DNA of 64,000 nucleotides, from the NCBI GenBank assembly GCA_036785705.1, contig JAWUZG010000001.1, forward strand, positions 8,122,001-8,186,000, given 5' to 3'. The stretch comes from Acanthornis magna. Taxonomy: Eukaryota > Chordata > Aves > Passeriformes > Acanthizidae. Under the pieces are notes generated by a model. That model saw nothing but the letters and a program-made list of their open reading frames with translations, did no database searches and was not told where the DNA came from. The position numbers were made by a program, and so were the translations under genes. Positions 37,772-49,660 of this stretch are shown one piece after another (position 1 is the stretch's first letter; each line of letters opens with the position of its first letter).

Positions 37772-40700
37772 GTGAGCAGGATTCTCTTGGATTGCTGGCA
37801 GGACAAAGCCCTTAGCAGCTCTTCTTTATTTGCAGAGCAGCAGCTGAAGCTGACTCATTCAAAATGTTAAATCTTACACTGACCTGCTCTACCCTCTATT
37901 ACAATTACTGTGTCTCTGCTTGGAGACTTATGCTCTCCATACAATATGTTCAGCTCATCAAAGTGATGAATGCACACAAGCCTCCATACTCGTGCTGGAT
38001 TTCATGAATACATAGATATATATATAAATGGATTCTTGAAATTATGTAGATATAAATATACACGTAGATAGAACAAAAAATCTCCGTGAAATATCTGTAT
38101 ATGAAGTCAGATTTTCTTTTAAGCATGTAGTTCAGGCTTGGTAATTGCTGACAGAAATTCTGCCTGGAATATGGTAGGAGCTTTAGCAAACATGTAGATG
38201 TTCAGAAAATTCAGTTCTATGCATGTCTATTATATATTTGTGCTATGCAGAGGGAAATATTTCTTTGTGAAGATTTAAAGTAATCCATTGGAAAGGTCAT
38301 CAATCAATCTTTAGGCAAGGAAGCCAAAAGTGAAAAGTCATTTTTAGTTAACGACTCTCTCTCTATGAAAAAAAAATAATTTGAAATAATGAGCTTAAAA
38401 ATAATATCAATTTATCAATACATTACATATCAAAACATTTCTCTGATCTGAATTTTCAAATATTTTTATTTTAGGTAAAATGCTTGGTGTTTTCAGATCC
38501 ATAAACACTCTTAGATAAAACCCCACATTGTTTACATGTACATTAATTTTCAAATAATGTATGAAATATTTCTAAGTCCCAAAAAATCATTCATAATAGG
38601 GATTTCATTCACAGCAGGGATTTTAATCACTGTTGCCCAACTAGCTCTGCAGCAGAGCACTACCATGGTGTTTCACAGAGCTCTCTGTGCTCCCCAGCAG
38701 AACATATTGCAAACATGCCCTCAATGACCTTTCTTAAACAAGTGGTTGGTATTTTTTTCTTTCTGTGACCACCCTACACATCATGCTTTGCCAGCCAAAG
38801 CCTGAGCTGAAAAGAGCTCATCATCACATTGACAGATTGTCACATTTCTGACTTGATTCTGCATGTTCACATTAAATTCATCTGCCTCAGCAAAAGGATT
38901 GGGACCATTGTTTTATAGACAAATGTGTCCATTTGATCAATAATATACTCTCATCAGGCCATGGAAAGTATTTACTTGCTCTGAGTGAATGCCAAAATTC
39001 CCTGTCTAATTCAATATGCTAGCAAATGAGGACACATTAAATTGCTTTCCTGTATGTATATGTCTATTGACAAGAGATTTCAGGCTAATCTCCTTTATAC
39101 CACAGAACTATTTTAATGGTTGAATGCTTCAGCCTTTGTCTCTGCTGGGTAGGAGAGGCAATCAGGCTTTCTCTTCCATAATTTGTCCTCCCTGCCTGCA
39201 GATGTCTACAGAAAATTTTCTCTGTAAGCTTAATGGAAAAACTTTACATTTTTGAAGAAAATGCATGTACTATTAACAAGCAGAAAGCTCTGCAAAGCTG
39301 ATGCTCAGGCCTGGAATTCTGCATTTCATCCAGCACCATCGCGTACTTTCTGCAATGCCAGAACATAGTTTTAACACCCTGTTTGCCAGACCTAACCTAA
39401 GGTATGTTTTCTTGGTTCAAGACCTTGTTAGAGGTTCCATTAGTTTTATTTACACGACACAGGGTTAGAGGCATTACTGTGACAATCCAATCTAGGCCAC
39501 CAAAATTTTCTGCGGCTGTATGTATATCACATCAGGCATTCAGAACCTCACGGGAACCTGAATTTAATCTTTCTGCCATACCTCATGGCCTCACAGCAGA
39601 CAGGATACAGTCAAACAGAAGTTCACTACCCCCCAGCACAAACAAATTATCCACGGCACATGTGATTTCTCTGGCACATAACATGTTCCAGTGTCTCCTC
39701 CACTATGCCAGTTCCAGGGCAGCACCTGCATAAGAGATTTGGCCAACATTTCACCATCATCTGATTAAGTTAAATCAGGCAAGACTGTCTATGAAGGATA
39801 TACCTATAACATTGTCAGCTATACATGGCATGGATTTTACAAACGTATCATATAATTTGGTTTTTCGAATTCAAGGATATATAAGTATATTTAAAATTAA
39901 AACAACACCAAACAACTCCTTGAGGTAGTCATAGGACAGAGTCAATCACAGGCCCATGGCCATCAAAATATCACCCTAGTATCTAATTCATTATCCATTC
40001 TACAGAAAACAGAATAATAATTCTTTGCCACCCACACATAATGTTTGCTGCAGTATCTTACCAGGGTCAGATGAAATATTTTCAATGCCTTTAACTGATA
40101 AAAATTTGATTTTTATTTGCTTTCTCATGTCAAGTATAATACTATACCTTTAGGATCAGTAGTATTAGAACATTTATATTAGCAGGTAGGTGGTAGCTGA
40201 TAGTCTTTTAAAAGAAAAAAAAAGGCAATACCTTGTGGCTTTTGAAAGACAGCCCTGCAACTTGTGAAGTAAAGTAATTGAGGCAGTATCTCTTTGTGCT
40301 GCCATGACTCTGAACAGGTTCCTATCTGCATCATGTGTGCTGATAAGATAGTCAAATACCACAGGTCTGTGGTTTGTAAACATCTGAATCAAGGGCACTG
40401 CTACATTCCCTGATCATTCATGCAGTGGAGTGCAGCAAAATGGAACAGAAAACCTCTTTGGAGCTCTGACTGCAATGCCCAGAGTTCAATAAATTAGCTG
40501 AGTCTGGGGGAAGGTTAAAAGAAACAAGCTGGTTTGATGCAAGTTATAATTATTTTTCTTGTACCATTTTTGGCATTCTCAAAGCTTGTTTATGCCCTAG
40601 AAAGGCATGTACTTCTTCCAGCTCCATGCAAATTATTACTCTATGCATGACCTTGTCAGGCAGCCACACTGAACATTTCATTGTCTATGGGAAAGCTCCA

Positions 40701-43700
40701 TTTTAATTCAGCCAAATAATTATCACAAAAGTGGTGCAGTGAAAAAATAAAATCCCTGGGTCTAATGCTACAACACTCCAATTTTTTTAGCGATTTGCAA
40801 GACATGCAAAGCGGATATAAAGTAGTCACATCAAAATAATTGTGATTTCCATCCATGCAACTGATAAAGCAAAATCTCAAGGCAACAGGGTCTGTACACA
40901 TTTTCATTTTAATCATGAGACCACATACTGCATCCCAAAAGGGACATCTGAATCGACACTAAACATGTGGCTGCAGTTTTGCTACCACATTATGCTCACA
41001 TGGAATTTGCCGCTGTCTTCCCAATTCTGAGCATTTGTCTGAAAGGTACAGATTTGTGAGTCTCGGTAAGAGCTTTCTCTCCATTTGGCACTTGTCCCTT
41101 CCATTGTGACATGAAGTGGTACCAGAGGACCCCCAGCTTTTCTCGTGTTTTTGGCATAAACATTGCAATGATGCTCTGTTTGGATCCATTGCCCCCAAAG
41201 CAATAAAATCACTTCAGATTCAGCCTCTTTTCCTGAGTTCACTTTAGAATACCAGGCCAACTTTAGTGTCAAAAGAAGGTTTTTTTAACAAGTAGAGAAG
41301 CTCATCTCTTCATTATAAATTGAAAATGTAAAAGGAAGCATTGGTGCTTGGGGAGCAATTCACTGTCTGAATATTGGAACCTGGTAACAAGAGCGTTGAC
41401 ATGTGGTTTTCTAGTTTTTGGGGTTTTTTTTCTTTTAAGAAAAGAACCCATAAATGATACATTAATCCAAGATATATGAGATGTGGATCAAATCTGCACT
41501 TTTTCTGTTCACATAAACACCGTTAGCTTCCAGAATCTTTGTTTAGTGCACACCCAAGCTGTGTTCCATTCCGTGAGATCAGCAATAGGGCTCAGGGCAT
41601 GTGCCGAGTGTTGCTCTCTGTGTCATTACTGACCCCTTGGCTCTCTCTGGGGCTGGAGCTTTAACCACACTACCTCTAACCACAAAGCTGACTGAAGCTA
41701 ATCCCTGTAGGGCACATGACCTGCTGGGACACCTTTGAGCTGCAGAGCAAATGTTCTGCTGAAACATGGAGCCACCACGAGCAGAGAGAGGGACACAGTG
41801 GGACACAATTCATTGCAAACCCAGCACCAGAGTATTCAGTACTTTAGGATGTACAAAAAGGTCATTGAGATCCTCTTTACCCTGCTTTGGTCCTAACACT
41901 AAAAAAGCCCAACTTTGCCCTCCAGAAGCATGGCTTTCACACAATTTAAAAGCAGCATAGAAGTGACAGATTTTCCCCTGAAATAGGAGTCCTAAGGACC
42001 CTAGGTTTGCCAGAATGAATTAAGTGGGGCAGAAAAAACACTGTAATCAATGTTCATTTTAGGCTCATTTAATTTTAATTTTTATTTCTGGGTTTCAAAA
42101 TTGGATGAATAATCTTCTTTATGAACATTTATATTGCACTGTAAATTTGATAGCATATATCTTTGCAGAAGTGCTAAATGTTACAATATTTAATTTGATT
42201 CTGCTGGTTTAGGATAAAATTTATATTCATTACACAGACCTTGTCTAGCTTAGTTTTTATACATATATATATATATATTTCAGCCTGATTTTAGGAAATA
42301 TGAAAAGAGTGTCATTTCAGATTTTTCCCAAATCATTAATTTAAACACCAAAATTTTCTTTGACAATAAAGTAAACTTTGAAATTACATTTCTTACTTTC
42401 AGGTTTTAAGCCCTTATAAGAAATGTAAGTGAGATGTGAGGATGAACGTGTTGTTTAAATACTCCTCATGGAAACTACTGTTTGTCTGCTTGAGGTCCTG
42501 GGACACTTACTGATGGAAAAGTCTCCCAAAGCCAGACTTTTCATGGAAGAAAAAAAAATTAAAATGGTACCTTTCAAATCTTGCAGCCATGTATCCCCAG
42601 TGTTTTCATGTGCTCAAATCTGTTTTTCATGTAAACCAACAAGGACATCCTTTATTTGGTTAAATAGATATAAATAAAATTAACAACTGTGTAATACCTG
42701 CCTGTATTCACATGAGAGATTTTGTGGCTTTTTAAACCATAAAATTAAGCCTCAAACAATGTCGTTACCAGCTAGAATTTCAAGTCAGAAGTGTTTTGCA
42801 TTACCGTGTGCCTGAGCTTTTTCTATCATTTAATAACCTCAGTTTAAAGGAACCTCTTTCAAGGGCTGCATGCAGGCATTGCTGGTGGCATTACATGAGA
42901 AACACCAGGAAGGATCATTATTGCCCTCAGTCATGAAAAAAGCAAGTGAAACATAGCCTTTAACTGCTTCCCCTCCCCTGAAAAATAAAATTTAATCAGA
43001 AAAAAAAAATTAGAAAAGTAATCACAGTACCACTTTGGAGGACATGCAGCAGAGCAGTAAGACTTGTGGTGTACTGTCTCACTGCTTTCTAGGCAGCACA
43101 GAAAACATCCGACACTGAAATTCATTCCCAGGCTCAACAGTAACCTCACATTTATATTAGGGACACAGAAAAAAAGAAGTGAAAAAAAAAGATTTTCGAA
43201 ATGTTTGTGGAGAGAGAATCAAGAATCACGTTTGTGAGTGTGAGATATCCTTATAACTAAGTCATAGACAAAGGGAGATGAAAATGGCAGTGCAGATCTC
43301 AAGAGTCCTGTGCTCTTTTAAATCTCCAGGAATGTCAAATCTAAACTACTATTTTGTTGAGAAGAAAAATCTCTTTCGGAAGACAGGTTTTTTCCTCTCA
43401 GGTTTTCTATGCAAGTGTTCTCCAAGAAGCTCTCACCTGATTTTCTATCTGAATTACATCTCATTATTTATGAAATCGTAACATAATCATCAATTCAACA
43501 GCCGGGGGAAACCAGTCAGAAAATTCCAGGCTGAGCAGATTTCCAGACTTAAAGAATTGAAGAATTTATGTTTTTCCGCTTTAATTGATGCCTTTGAGAA
43601 CCTGGGTTAAAGCAACTAAGTCATCTCTTGCCAATGCAGATTGCACTTTTAAAGGAAAAACAAGTTGAAAAGTTCATTTACTCTGATTGTTACACCAGCT

Positions 43701-44689
43701 ATTGAATTTTGAAATAGTATTTATTCAAAGAAAAGATCGGAGTTTTTAGGCAGTTGGGAAATCACATCAAACTGGTAAGGTTGCCAAAAACATGAAGTAA
43801 AATCAGAGTAAAGAATGAAGAATTACTTCTTTTTGTAGTTTGACTTCTTCAGCATGGTTTTGATGGTGATCACCAGGATAAGCATGTCACTGACCTGTAT
43901 GAGGTGGGGTCTTGCTTTCATTTCACTGCCTCTTTGCTGCTCTGCTGTGGATATTTCCTATACTTTATGGTCTTCCTAAATTATTGATACTGTGAAAACA
44001 ATAACTTGTGCCACAGTTTTCAGGCCACAGTCCTTGGTCATCTAAATGTGCCATGGCTTTGAAGAAATGTTGATAGTAAATTAAGTCCTTGTTGTACCTT
44101 GCTTGCACACACTGCTTTTGCTTTACCTATCAGATTATTTCAATCCACAAGTTTTTGAACTTTTGCCCTTTGATTCTCTCCCTCATCCTACAGTGGGGGG
44201 AGTGACTGCGAGCTGCCTGTTGGGCTTAAACCACAACAAGAGATTAATCATGTAATAATCCTGTATTTAATCCCATTGCTCAGGCTGAATGTATAAAGTA
44301 CTGTCTCACCAAAAGGGAACGCAGTGTTTTTTATAGGTCACATCCTTTAGCACTGGATTTCAGGACACATTTACACCTCCCAGCCTACTAAGGGCTTGTG
44401 AAGTGGACTCGAAGGTCAGAACCCTTCAAATTCCATTATATATGTGGAGCTCTCCAGATGAAGAGAATATCTATCAGATTTCAGACAGATTTTATTTTTC
44501 ATTTTATATGGATGAAAAGATGCACAGTTTCACTCAGTGGATGTTAGAACAGAACATTTGGTTATTCAGCTTCTGCCTAGGCGTGTTTCATCACAGCCCA
44601 ACCATTTCTGAAACTCCACAGGGATTATAGAATATAAGAGATAGAGGGCCTGTTAAAACACCACAGTCCTTATAAATTCTTATCTTGTC
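37772..44689. other. Gene-free DNA, middle part
   Basis: No gene is recognised. Frames include 109 codons at 39404-39733 (plus) and 96 codons at 40982-41272 (minus), neither with a family motif. Simple repeats include TA-rich tracts near 38010-38035 and 42262-42278. The 41560-41800 block is slightly GC-richer, with overlapping frames on both strands. Confidence 0.55.
42262..42278. repeat. (TA)n short microsatellite
   Basis: About eight TA/AT dinucleotides in a row. A simple repeat, shorter than the compound array at 36481. Confidence 0.8.
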
Positions 44690-44840
44690 AATTTTTCAGC
44701 TGGAAAGGATGACAGAAGCATGAAAAAGCATCCTAACAGGGTACAGAGTCCATCAGTGCCCTCAAAAGAGACATGAGCCTAGCAGTCTTCCAGTATTGTA
44801 GTCTTTGAAGGGTGGATAAAAAAGAGATAGAGGTTGCAAT
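44690..44840 (+). mobile_element. Possible old CR1 fragment, sense
   Basis: The block GACATGAGCCTAGCAGTCTT near 44771, then CCAGTATTGTAGTCTTTGAAG and GTGGATAAAAAAGAGATAGAG up to 44834, resembles the CR1 sense stretch that encodes the end of the reverse transcriptase and the following 3' region (gagacctcatagcagccttccagtacctgaaggg...ataaaaaagatggagag). The match is short and diverged, and no frame or 3' tail is retained. If real, it lies on the opposite strand from most other CR1 relics in the window. Confidence 0.4.
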
Positions 44841-46328
44841 GTGCAATGAAGATTAAAAGCCCTTTTCCTGTAGAGAGGAGCATATCTGTCATCCATTTAA
44901 AGATAATGTTAGCAGTCTATTAAACGCAGGTGAAACAAAGGGACAAAACAAAATGTGTCTAAATCAAAAATAATGGTCATGGAGCTTAAAGGACTCAAAA
45001 ATAAACACATATCAGGTCACTAACTGGTAAACAATAAAATCTTAAGTGCCATTTATCACAGAGCTGAACAGATATACATAAAAAGAACAATGCTCTTCAC
45101 CTCAAATGGTAAATCAAAAGCCTGCTTTCAACCAGGAACAGCCCAACAGAGGGAAACAAATAACCTCTTTTGATTCACTCTTGACATTGCAGTGATAATG
45201 GCATCACCTCTCAAGACAGTGAAGGATAAGTCTGAAGTTCCTTCTTGGGTTTTTTTCCTATTTATTTAAAATCAAAATTCATTGAAGGGAGATAGGCTGT
45301 TTGGGAAGTGACTTGTGTTGTATGCTGGGGGCTGAATGACAGCTCCATCCAGCTGAACTGATATGTCTTAAATGGTCTATAAAAACCTCTAAATCTCAGC
45401 AGTGTTTCCAACCAATCTGGTCACCATGAAGTATAAGACTCGTTTCGCAAGTTTTTTAATTTTCCTCATTCAGGCTGAGCTAAGAAGATATGAAGATACA
45501 AATACAGATTTCTGCCAGACTGCAGTTCACAGAACAGATTCGCAGCTTTTATACATGATTGCATCTTGTTAAACTCCACAGAGACATGCAGATTCGGAGA
45601 AGACAAGTATCTTGCCCATCAAGCAAGTAATGCTGCTGTATGTGTGGAAAGGAACAGTTTATTTTAGGACTAGAAAAGGAAACTATTTTATGCAAGACTG
45701 CACTAGCCTTGCAGAGTCTGGTTTGCAGCAAAATTTGCACAGAGAAACTGGAGTGAGTTCACCTACTTGAAACTTGTAAATAAGGCATTGCTCCACAGAC
45801 CTGACCAAATTTCCTCAGCAACACTTAGCAGAACTTTTCTGTCTCAAATATCTTCCAGAGCCTTTCAGCCTGCTGGCACAGATGCCATTCATGTATGTTA
45901 GATAGATGCTTCGTAACAGGAGAATTTAGAATGTCAATCTTTTTCAATCATTTTCAGAGGAAAATGATTATTTGCTTGATCTGTGGGTTTTGATGCCACA
46001 TGTGCAAGCATGTGTGTGTTCACATGCACCCATACATGCCAGCCAATCCATTACAGTATTTTGGAATAACATTTTGCATATGAACTTTCTAAAATCCAAC
46101 ATCCTACTTTGGATGTAGCCCACTTGGAAAATTCAAACGCAAAGCAGAAAGATGAATATTTGACTTGCTATTCTAACAGATTTGGATGACTGAAACACCC
46201 ACTGCCAGTAAAACAGTTCAGATCTTCCATGAGAACTTAATATACAATTTCAGTAAGTTTACTTGTCTGGTAATGTCTTTGAGTAGCTAGTCATAATCAT
46301 CATCTTAATTAAAAGATGTCCAAAATTA

Positions 46329-46367
46329 GACTGACAGAACCATCAGTCTAAGTCTGTCTTCTGTCAG
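46329..46367. repeat. Alternative short hairpins
   Basis: CTGACAGAA (46331-46339) pairs perfectly with TTCTGTCAG (46359-46367). AGACTGA (46329-46335) can instead pair with TCAGTCT (46343-46349). The two stems exclude each other. There is no other sign of a structured RNA gene. Confidence 0.55.
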
Positions 46368-48186
46368 AGTTGCTGTAATATGTTCTGAAGATATTCTATA
46401 TCCCACATGCTGCCTTGCTGGTGACTATGTGGCTGTTAAGAGAAAAATTTCTTTCTTTGCATTAGGAAGCACCAGAGAAGAATTTTCCTACGTAGTAAAT
46501 GTTACTTACAGATGGATATTTTTCATTCCTCAGTGTTTAAAAAAACCCAGCCAATTTCTACACAGGTAACATGTGTAAACCACTTGATGGAGCTAGTCAC
46601 AGTAATGCTTGCCTTGGTGCCAATTCCATTACTTCGATCAGTGCTGCTCCAAGGTGAAAAATAGCATGTGAAGAACAGTTTAAGATGCTTTACAGAGAGA
46701 AACAAATACTTAGAGAATTTGTGACTTTTGCTCCACAAAAGTCACATATGTGTTTGACTGAAATTCTGAAACTAATTCAGAATTAAGAACGCAGAAGAAA
46801 AGGCCAATGACCACTTTTTAAAATTTTCATTCTGTAAATCAGAATAAAAATCTGCTGAAGCTGAAAATAACTCCCTACTAAAAAACAAAAATTATTCCAA
46901 TAAGATTCGACTCAGGACTCCCCGTGTGTTAGCTGTTTTCTAGGTTCAGATTTTGATGATTTAATGTTGTTTCTATCTCCATTGCATTCATACTAAAGAA
47001 GACATAGTACAAAAAGACTTTACTGAAAGCTTTTACATTTGTTTGGAGCACATATGAATATATAAAAGTTTATTGCACAGGTGGTCCTCAGCAGAAAATA
47101 TTCCATTTCCCATGTCAGTCTGGATAAACCAAAGTGGGATGCACATGCTTTGGTGACTCAAGGATGTGCTCTCCAAGATAATGTCTTCAGTTCAGCAGGT
47201 TCTTAAAAGTGCAGGGTCCCCTTCCTTCCTCCTTCCCTTTCCTCAGGGGAAGATGAGAAATAAGACAGGGGAAAGGTTTGACTGGGAAGAAAGCAGAGGA
47301 TTTGGCAGAAGCAGCAACTATTTTTTGCACAGTCCCAGCAATCTGCCGTCGATATGTCTCCTTCTCCTTCCCTCACTGAATGAGGTGCAGACTCCTACAT
47401 GGGGAAGCCTGGGAAGAGAAAGGGGAGCACAGGAAAAGACTCTGAAAATCAGTGTATTTTGTGTCATGCTGCTCAGGGACTAGGCCTGGCACCCTAAACC
47501 TCCTGAACCAGAAGTTCAATGTATTTCCTATTTGCAGAACAATTGTGTCACAATTTGTTGAGGGTTCCATGGTATTCCTTGCAAGAATGAATTACAAACA
47601 CAAATCAGTTCTGCGAATATCTAAAGAATTGTTCACAGAAACAGGTGATTGGTAGAACAAATATTAATACTCTGTAAAATAGTAACAAATGTTTATTCCC
47701 AAGTTCCTAATGCCCTCATCCATGCTCTATAAGGATAACTTGTGTCCTTTCAGTAAGTTCTCCCTCTGGCTATACGGGGGACTCAGGTTCCAAAAACACT
47801 ATGGTACTTTGAAAAGGTTTCCCATTATGAACTGAATCAGACTTTTTCCTGAACTTTATGAGGTTCTCTGAAATGGCAGAACATTGAAATGCCTTTGATA
47901 TGATCATTTTCTCTCTGAGTAATAATTATAATTAGCTCTTTTCTAATATCCTCTTTTGGCTTTAGTACAGCTAAGGCTATAAAACAGAGTTGAAATTTTT
48001 CCCAGGCACTACTGGAAACTCTTTCGTATTTTAAGTCAATACCTAAATATAATAAGTTTTCTTAATGTGAATGAAAATTCTGTATGAAGTCAAAGGACTT
48101 GTATGATGTTCTGTGAAGATATTAGACCCCTCTTCCCTTGAAGTAACCTTGACCAGATGGCTAGAAACTCATGAGGGTATTCTACA

Positions 48187-48360
48187 ATGTGTTCTGACTG
48201 TCTTCCTTCCACATTCCAACATTTTATCCCTCTCTTACTCCTTTCCTTCTACACAGAATCTTCCTTTCCAAGCGACCTGAGCCTCTTAAACACTTTTGCC
48301 TCTCTAAAATCTTACTCGCCTTTCTTCCTTTTCCTTCCCAGATACTTCATACACATCGTT
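48187..48360 (+). repeat. Pyrimidine-rich tract ending in CCCAG
   Basis: The plus strand is rich in C and T, with blocks like CTTCCTTCCAC, CTCTCTTACTCCTTTCCTTC and CTTTCTTCCTTTTCCTTCCC, and reaches CAG at 48341-48343. It makes a good splice-acceptor-like context, but a similar and better one follows 200 bases downstream. Confidence 0.6.
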
Positions 48361-48523
48361 TACACCTACTGTTTCTTTCTGCAGTAAGAAATTGTATTCA
48401 AAGGACACTTGCCCATGGCTCCCTAACAAACAAGCTCATGTCAAATTTTCTGATAACTTTCTGCAACGCCAGTATTCCATCTCCTCCACTCCTTGCTGAG
48501 GACTGTCTTATCAACTCATATTT

Positions 48524-48721
48524 TTGAACTGTTTCTTTCTTTCTCCTTTCAGAATATGGCCTTGTGTTGGTCACCCAGGCGCGTCCCAGAGGGTTTGGTC
48601 ATCATCTGCTGCTCCTTCCCTGTCCCACACTGTCCCTGAGCAAGAGCATTCAGAGCACCTTTATTCTGAGGAGTCTCCGTTCGGCTTCCATGGGCAGCTT
48701 TCACCTCTGCTAGACATGTAA
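48524..48721 (+). other. Acceptor-like site and exon-like block
   Basis: A pyrimidine tract (48531-48550) ends in CAG at 48550-48552, a textbook 3' splice-site shape. The block after it is GC-richer and carries CpGs. In the frame that stays open longest it ends HSEHLYSEESPFGFHGQLSP and stops at TAA (48719-48721), about 56 codons after the AG. A second frame is also open for most of the block, so coding evidence is weak. No family is recognised. A terminal exon of a gene or non-coding RNA is possible, and the downstream AATAAA at 49312-49317 could serve as its polyadenylation signal. Confidence 0.25.
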
Positions 48722-48754
48722 ACCTCCTCTTGTGTTTCTGTCATATCCTTATCA

Positions 48755-48905
48755 TGGGATCATAAGAAATTGTGGGTGGGAGGACAACAGGAACTCTCCA
48801 GTCCAATCTGCTGCTCCAATCAGGGCCAGCTCTGAAGTCAAATCAGGCTGCTCAGGGCTTTATCTGGCAGCATCTTAAAAACCTTCATGGAAGGAAAATG
48901 TGCAG
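48755..48905 (-). mobile_element. CR1 LINE 3' end fragment, antisense
   Basis: Read on the plus strand this begins GGATCATAAGAAATTGTGGG and continues CTCCAGTCCAATCTGCTGCTC, then CAGGCTGCTCAGGGCTTTATC and CTTAAAAACCTTCATGGAAGG. This is the order of the reverse complement of a CR1 3' end: tail, then gtccaacctcctgctcaa, then caggttgctcagggcc, then atctccaaggatgg. The element is on the minus strand. Similarity fades after about 48905, so it is a short 5'-truncated copy of intermediate age. Confidence 0.65.
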
Positions 48906-49099
48906 CCCTTCTGAAAGCCTCATCTCGTGCTGGGCTGATCTTGTGAATGTCAGTCTCGACGTCCTCAAGAGAGTAGAGCTCTCTCTACTCTGGAGTGTAG
49001 CTCTTCTCTAATGCTCACCTACTATGAAAAATCCATATTCTTTCTTGCCATCAGGTAACATCACCTGGATGCTGGTTTTGCACAGACTCCCAGAGACAG

Positions 49100-49660
49100 A
49101 AGTCTTTGTGTAGAAATTAAAGTATTTGGATTGTGGCATAGGATCAGGCCACAATTTGACTGTCTGGTGGACACCCCAGGAGTCTCAGTTTCAAGGGTTC
49201 TCACAGCAGCATCTTCAGCTGGATTGAGTGAGGCTCCCTGAAAGCTCTTCTGGTGATTTCATGTAATCTACCTGGCCTGTGGGTGTACGTGGCTGCTTCA
49301 GCACCTGTGTAATAAAATGTTATTGATTGTCTCCACTATATCCAAAACAGCTTCGAAATACCTAACCAAAGAGCTGTCCTACGTGACCATTTCTGCATCT
49401 GTAGGAATATATTCTATTGGCTATTTATACCTTTTGCCCACGTACAATTTGACTGATCCTGCTGCTAGAATCTCTGTGACACCCCACACACGACATTAAT
49501 CAATAGGTGTAAGCAAATAAATTGGACTTGACGCAGCAGGAGCAGCCCAGTGGAATCTCTGGGGCTGTCTAAAATTCCCACCTGGAGAGCTCTTGCAACA
49601 ATCAATAAAATACCTAATTTTCAAGGTGTCTGGTGTTTCAGACAATCACCTGGTTTTTTG
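49100..49660 (+). mobile_element. Possible old LTR-like segment (uncertain)
   Basis: This stretch has features often seen in avian retroviral LTRs. There is a TATTTATACC box-like motif near 49421, AATAAA signals at 49312-49317, 49519-49524 and 49604-49609, and a T-rich U5-like end reading CTGGTGTTTCA at 49630-49640. I could not find a convincing TG...CA pair with a target-site duplication, a primer-binding site or any internal retroviral gene nearby. A solitary, decayed LTR or an old 3' untranslated region would look similar. Confidence 0.2.

Larger units (their letters stand above)
44841..48754. other. Gene-free DNA with hairpin and pyrimidine-rich tract
   Basis: No gene is recognised. It contains overlapping inverted repeats at 46329-46367, a pyrimidine-rich stretch at 48187-48360, and an acceptor-like site with a GC-richer block after it (48524-48721), listed separately. 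Confidence 0.5.

Noticed and set aside
39414..39424. GGTTCAAGACC, matching a tRNA B box
   Set aside because: No A box lies 30-60 bases upstream and no acceptor stem pairs.
40982..41272. 96-codon minus-strand frame, which at first looked exon-like
   Set aside because: The peptide has a natural-looking composition, but no family could be named and no acceptor or donor is evident. Frames of this length are common by chance here.
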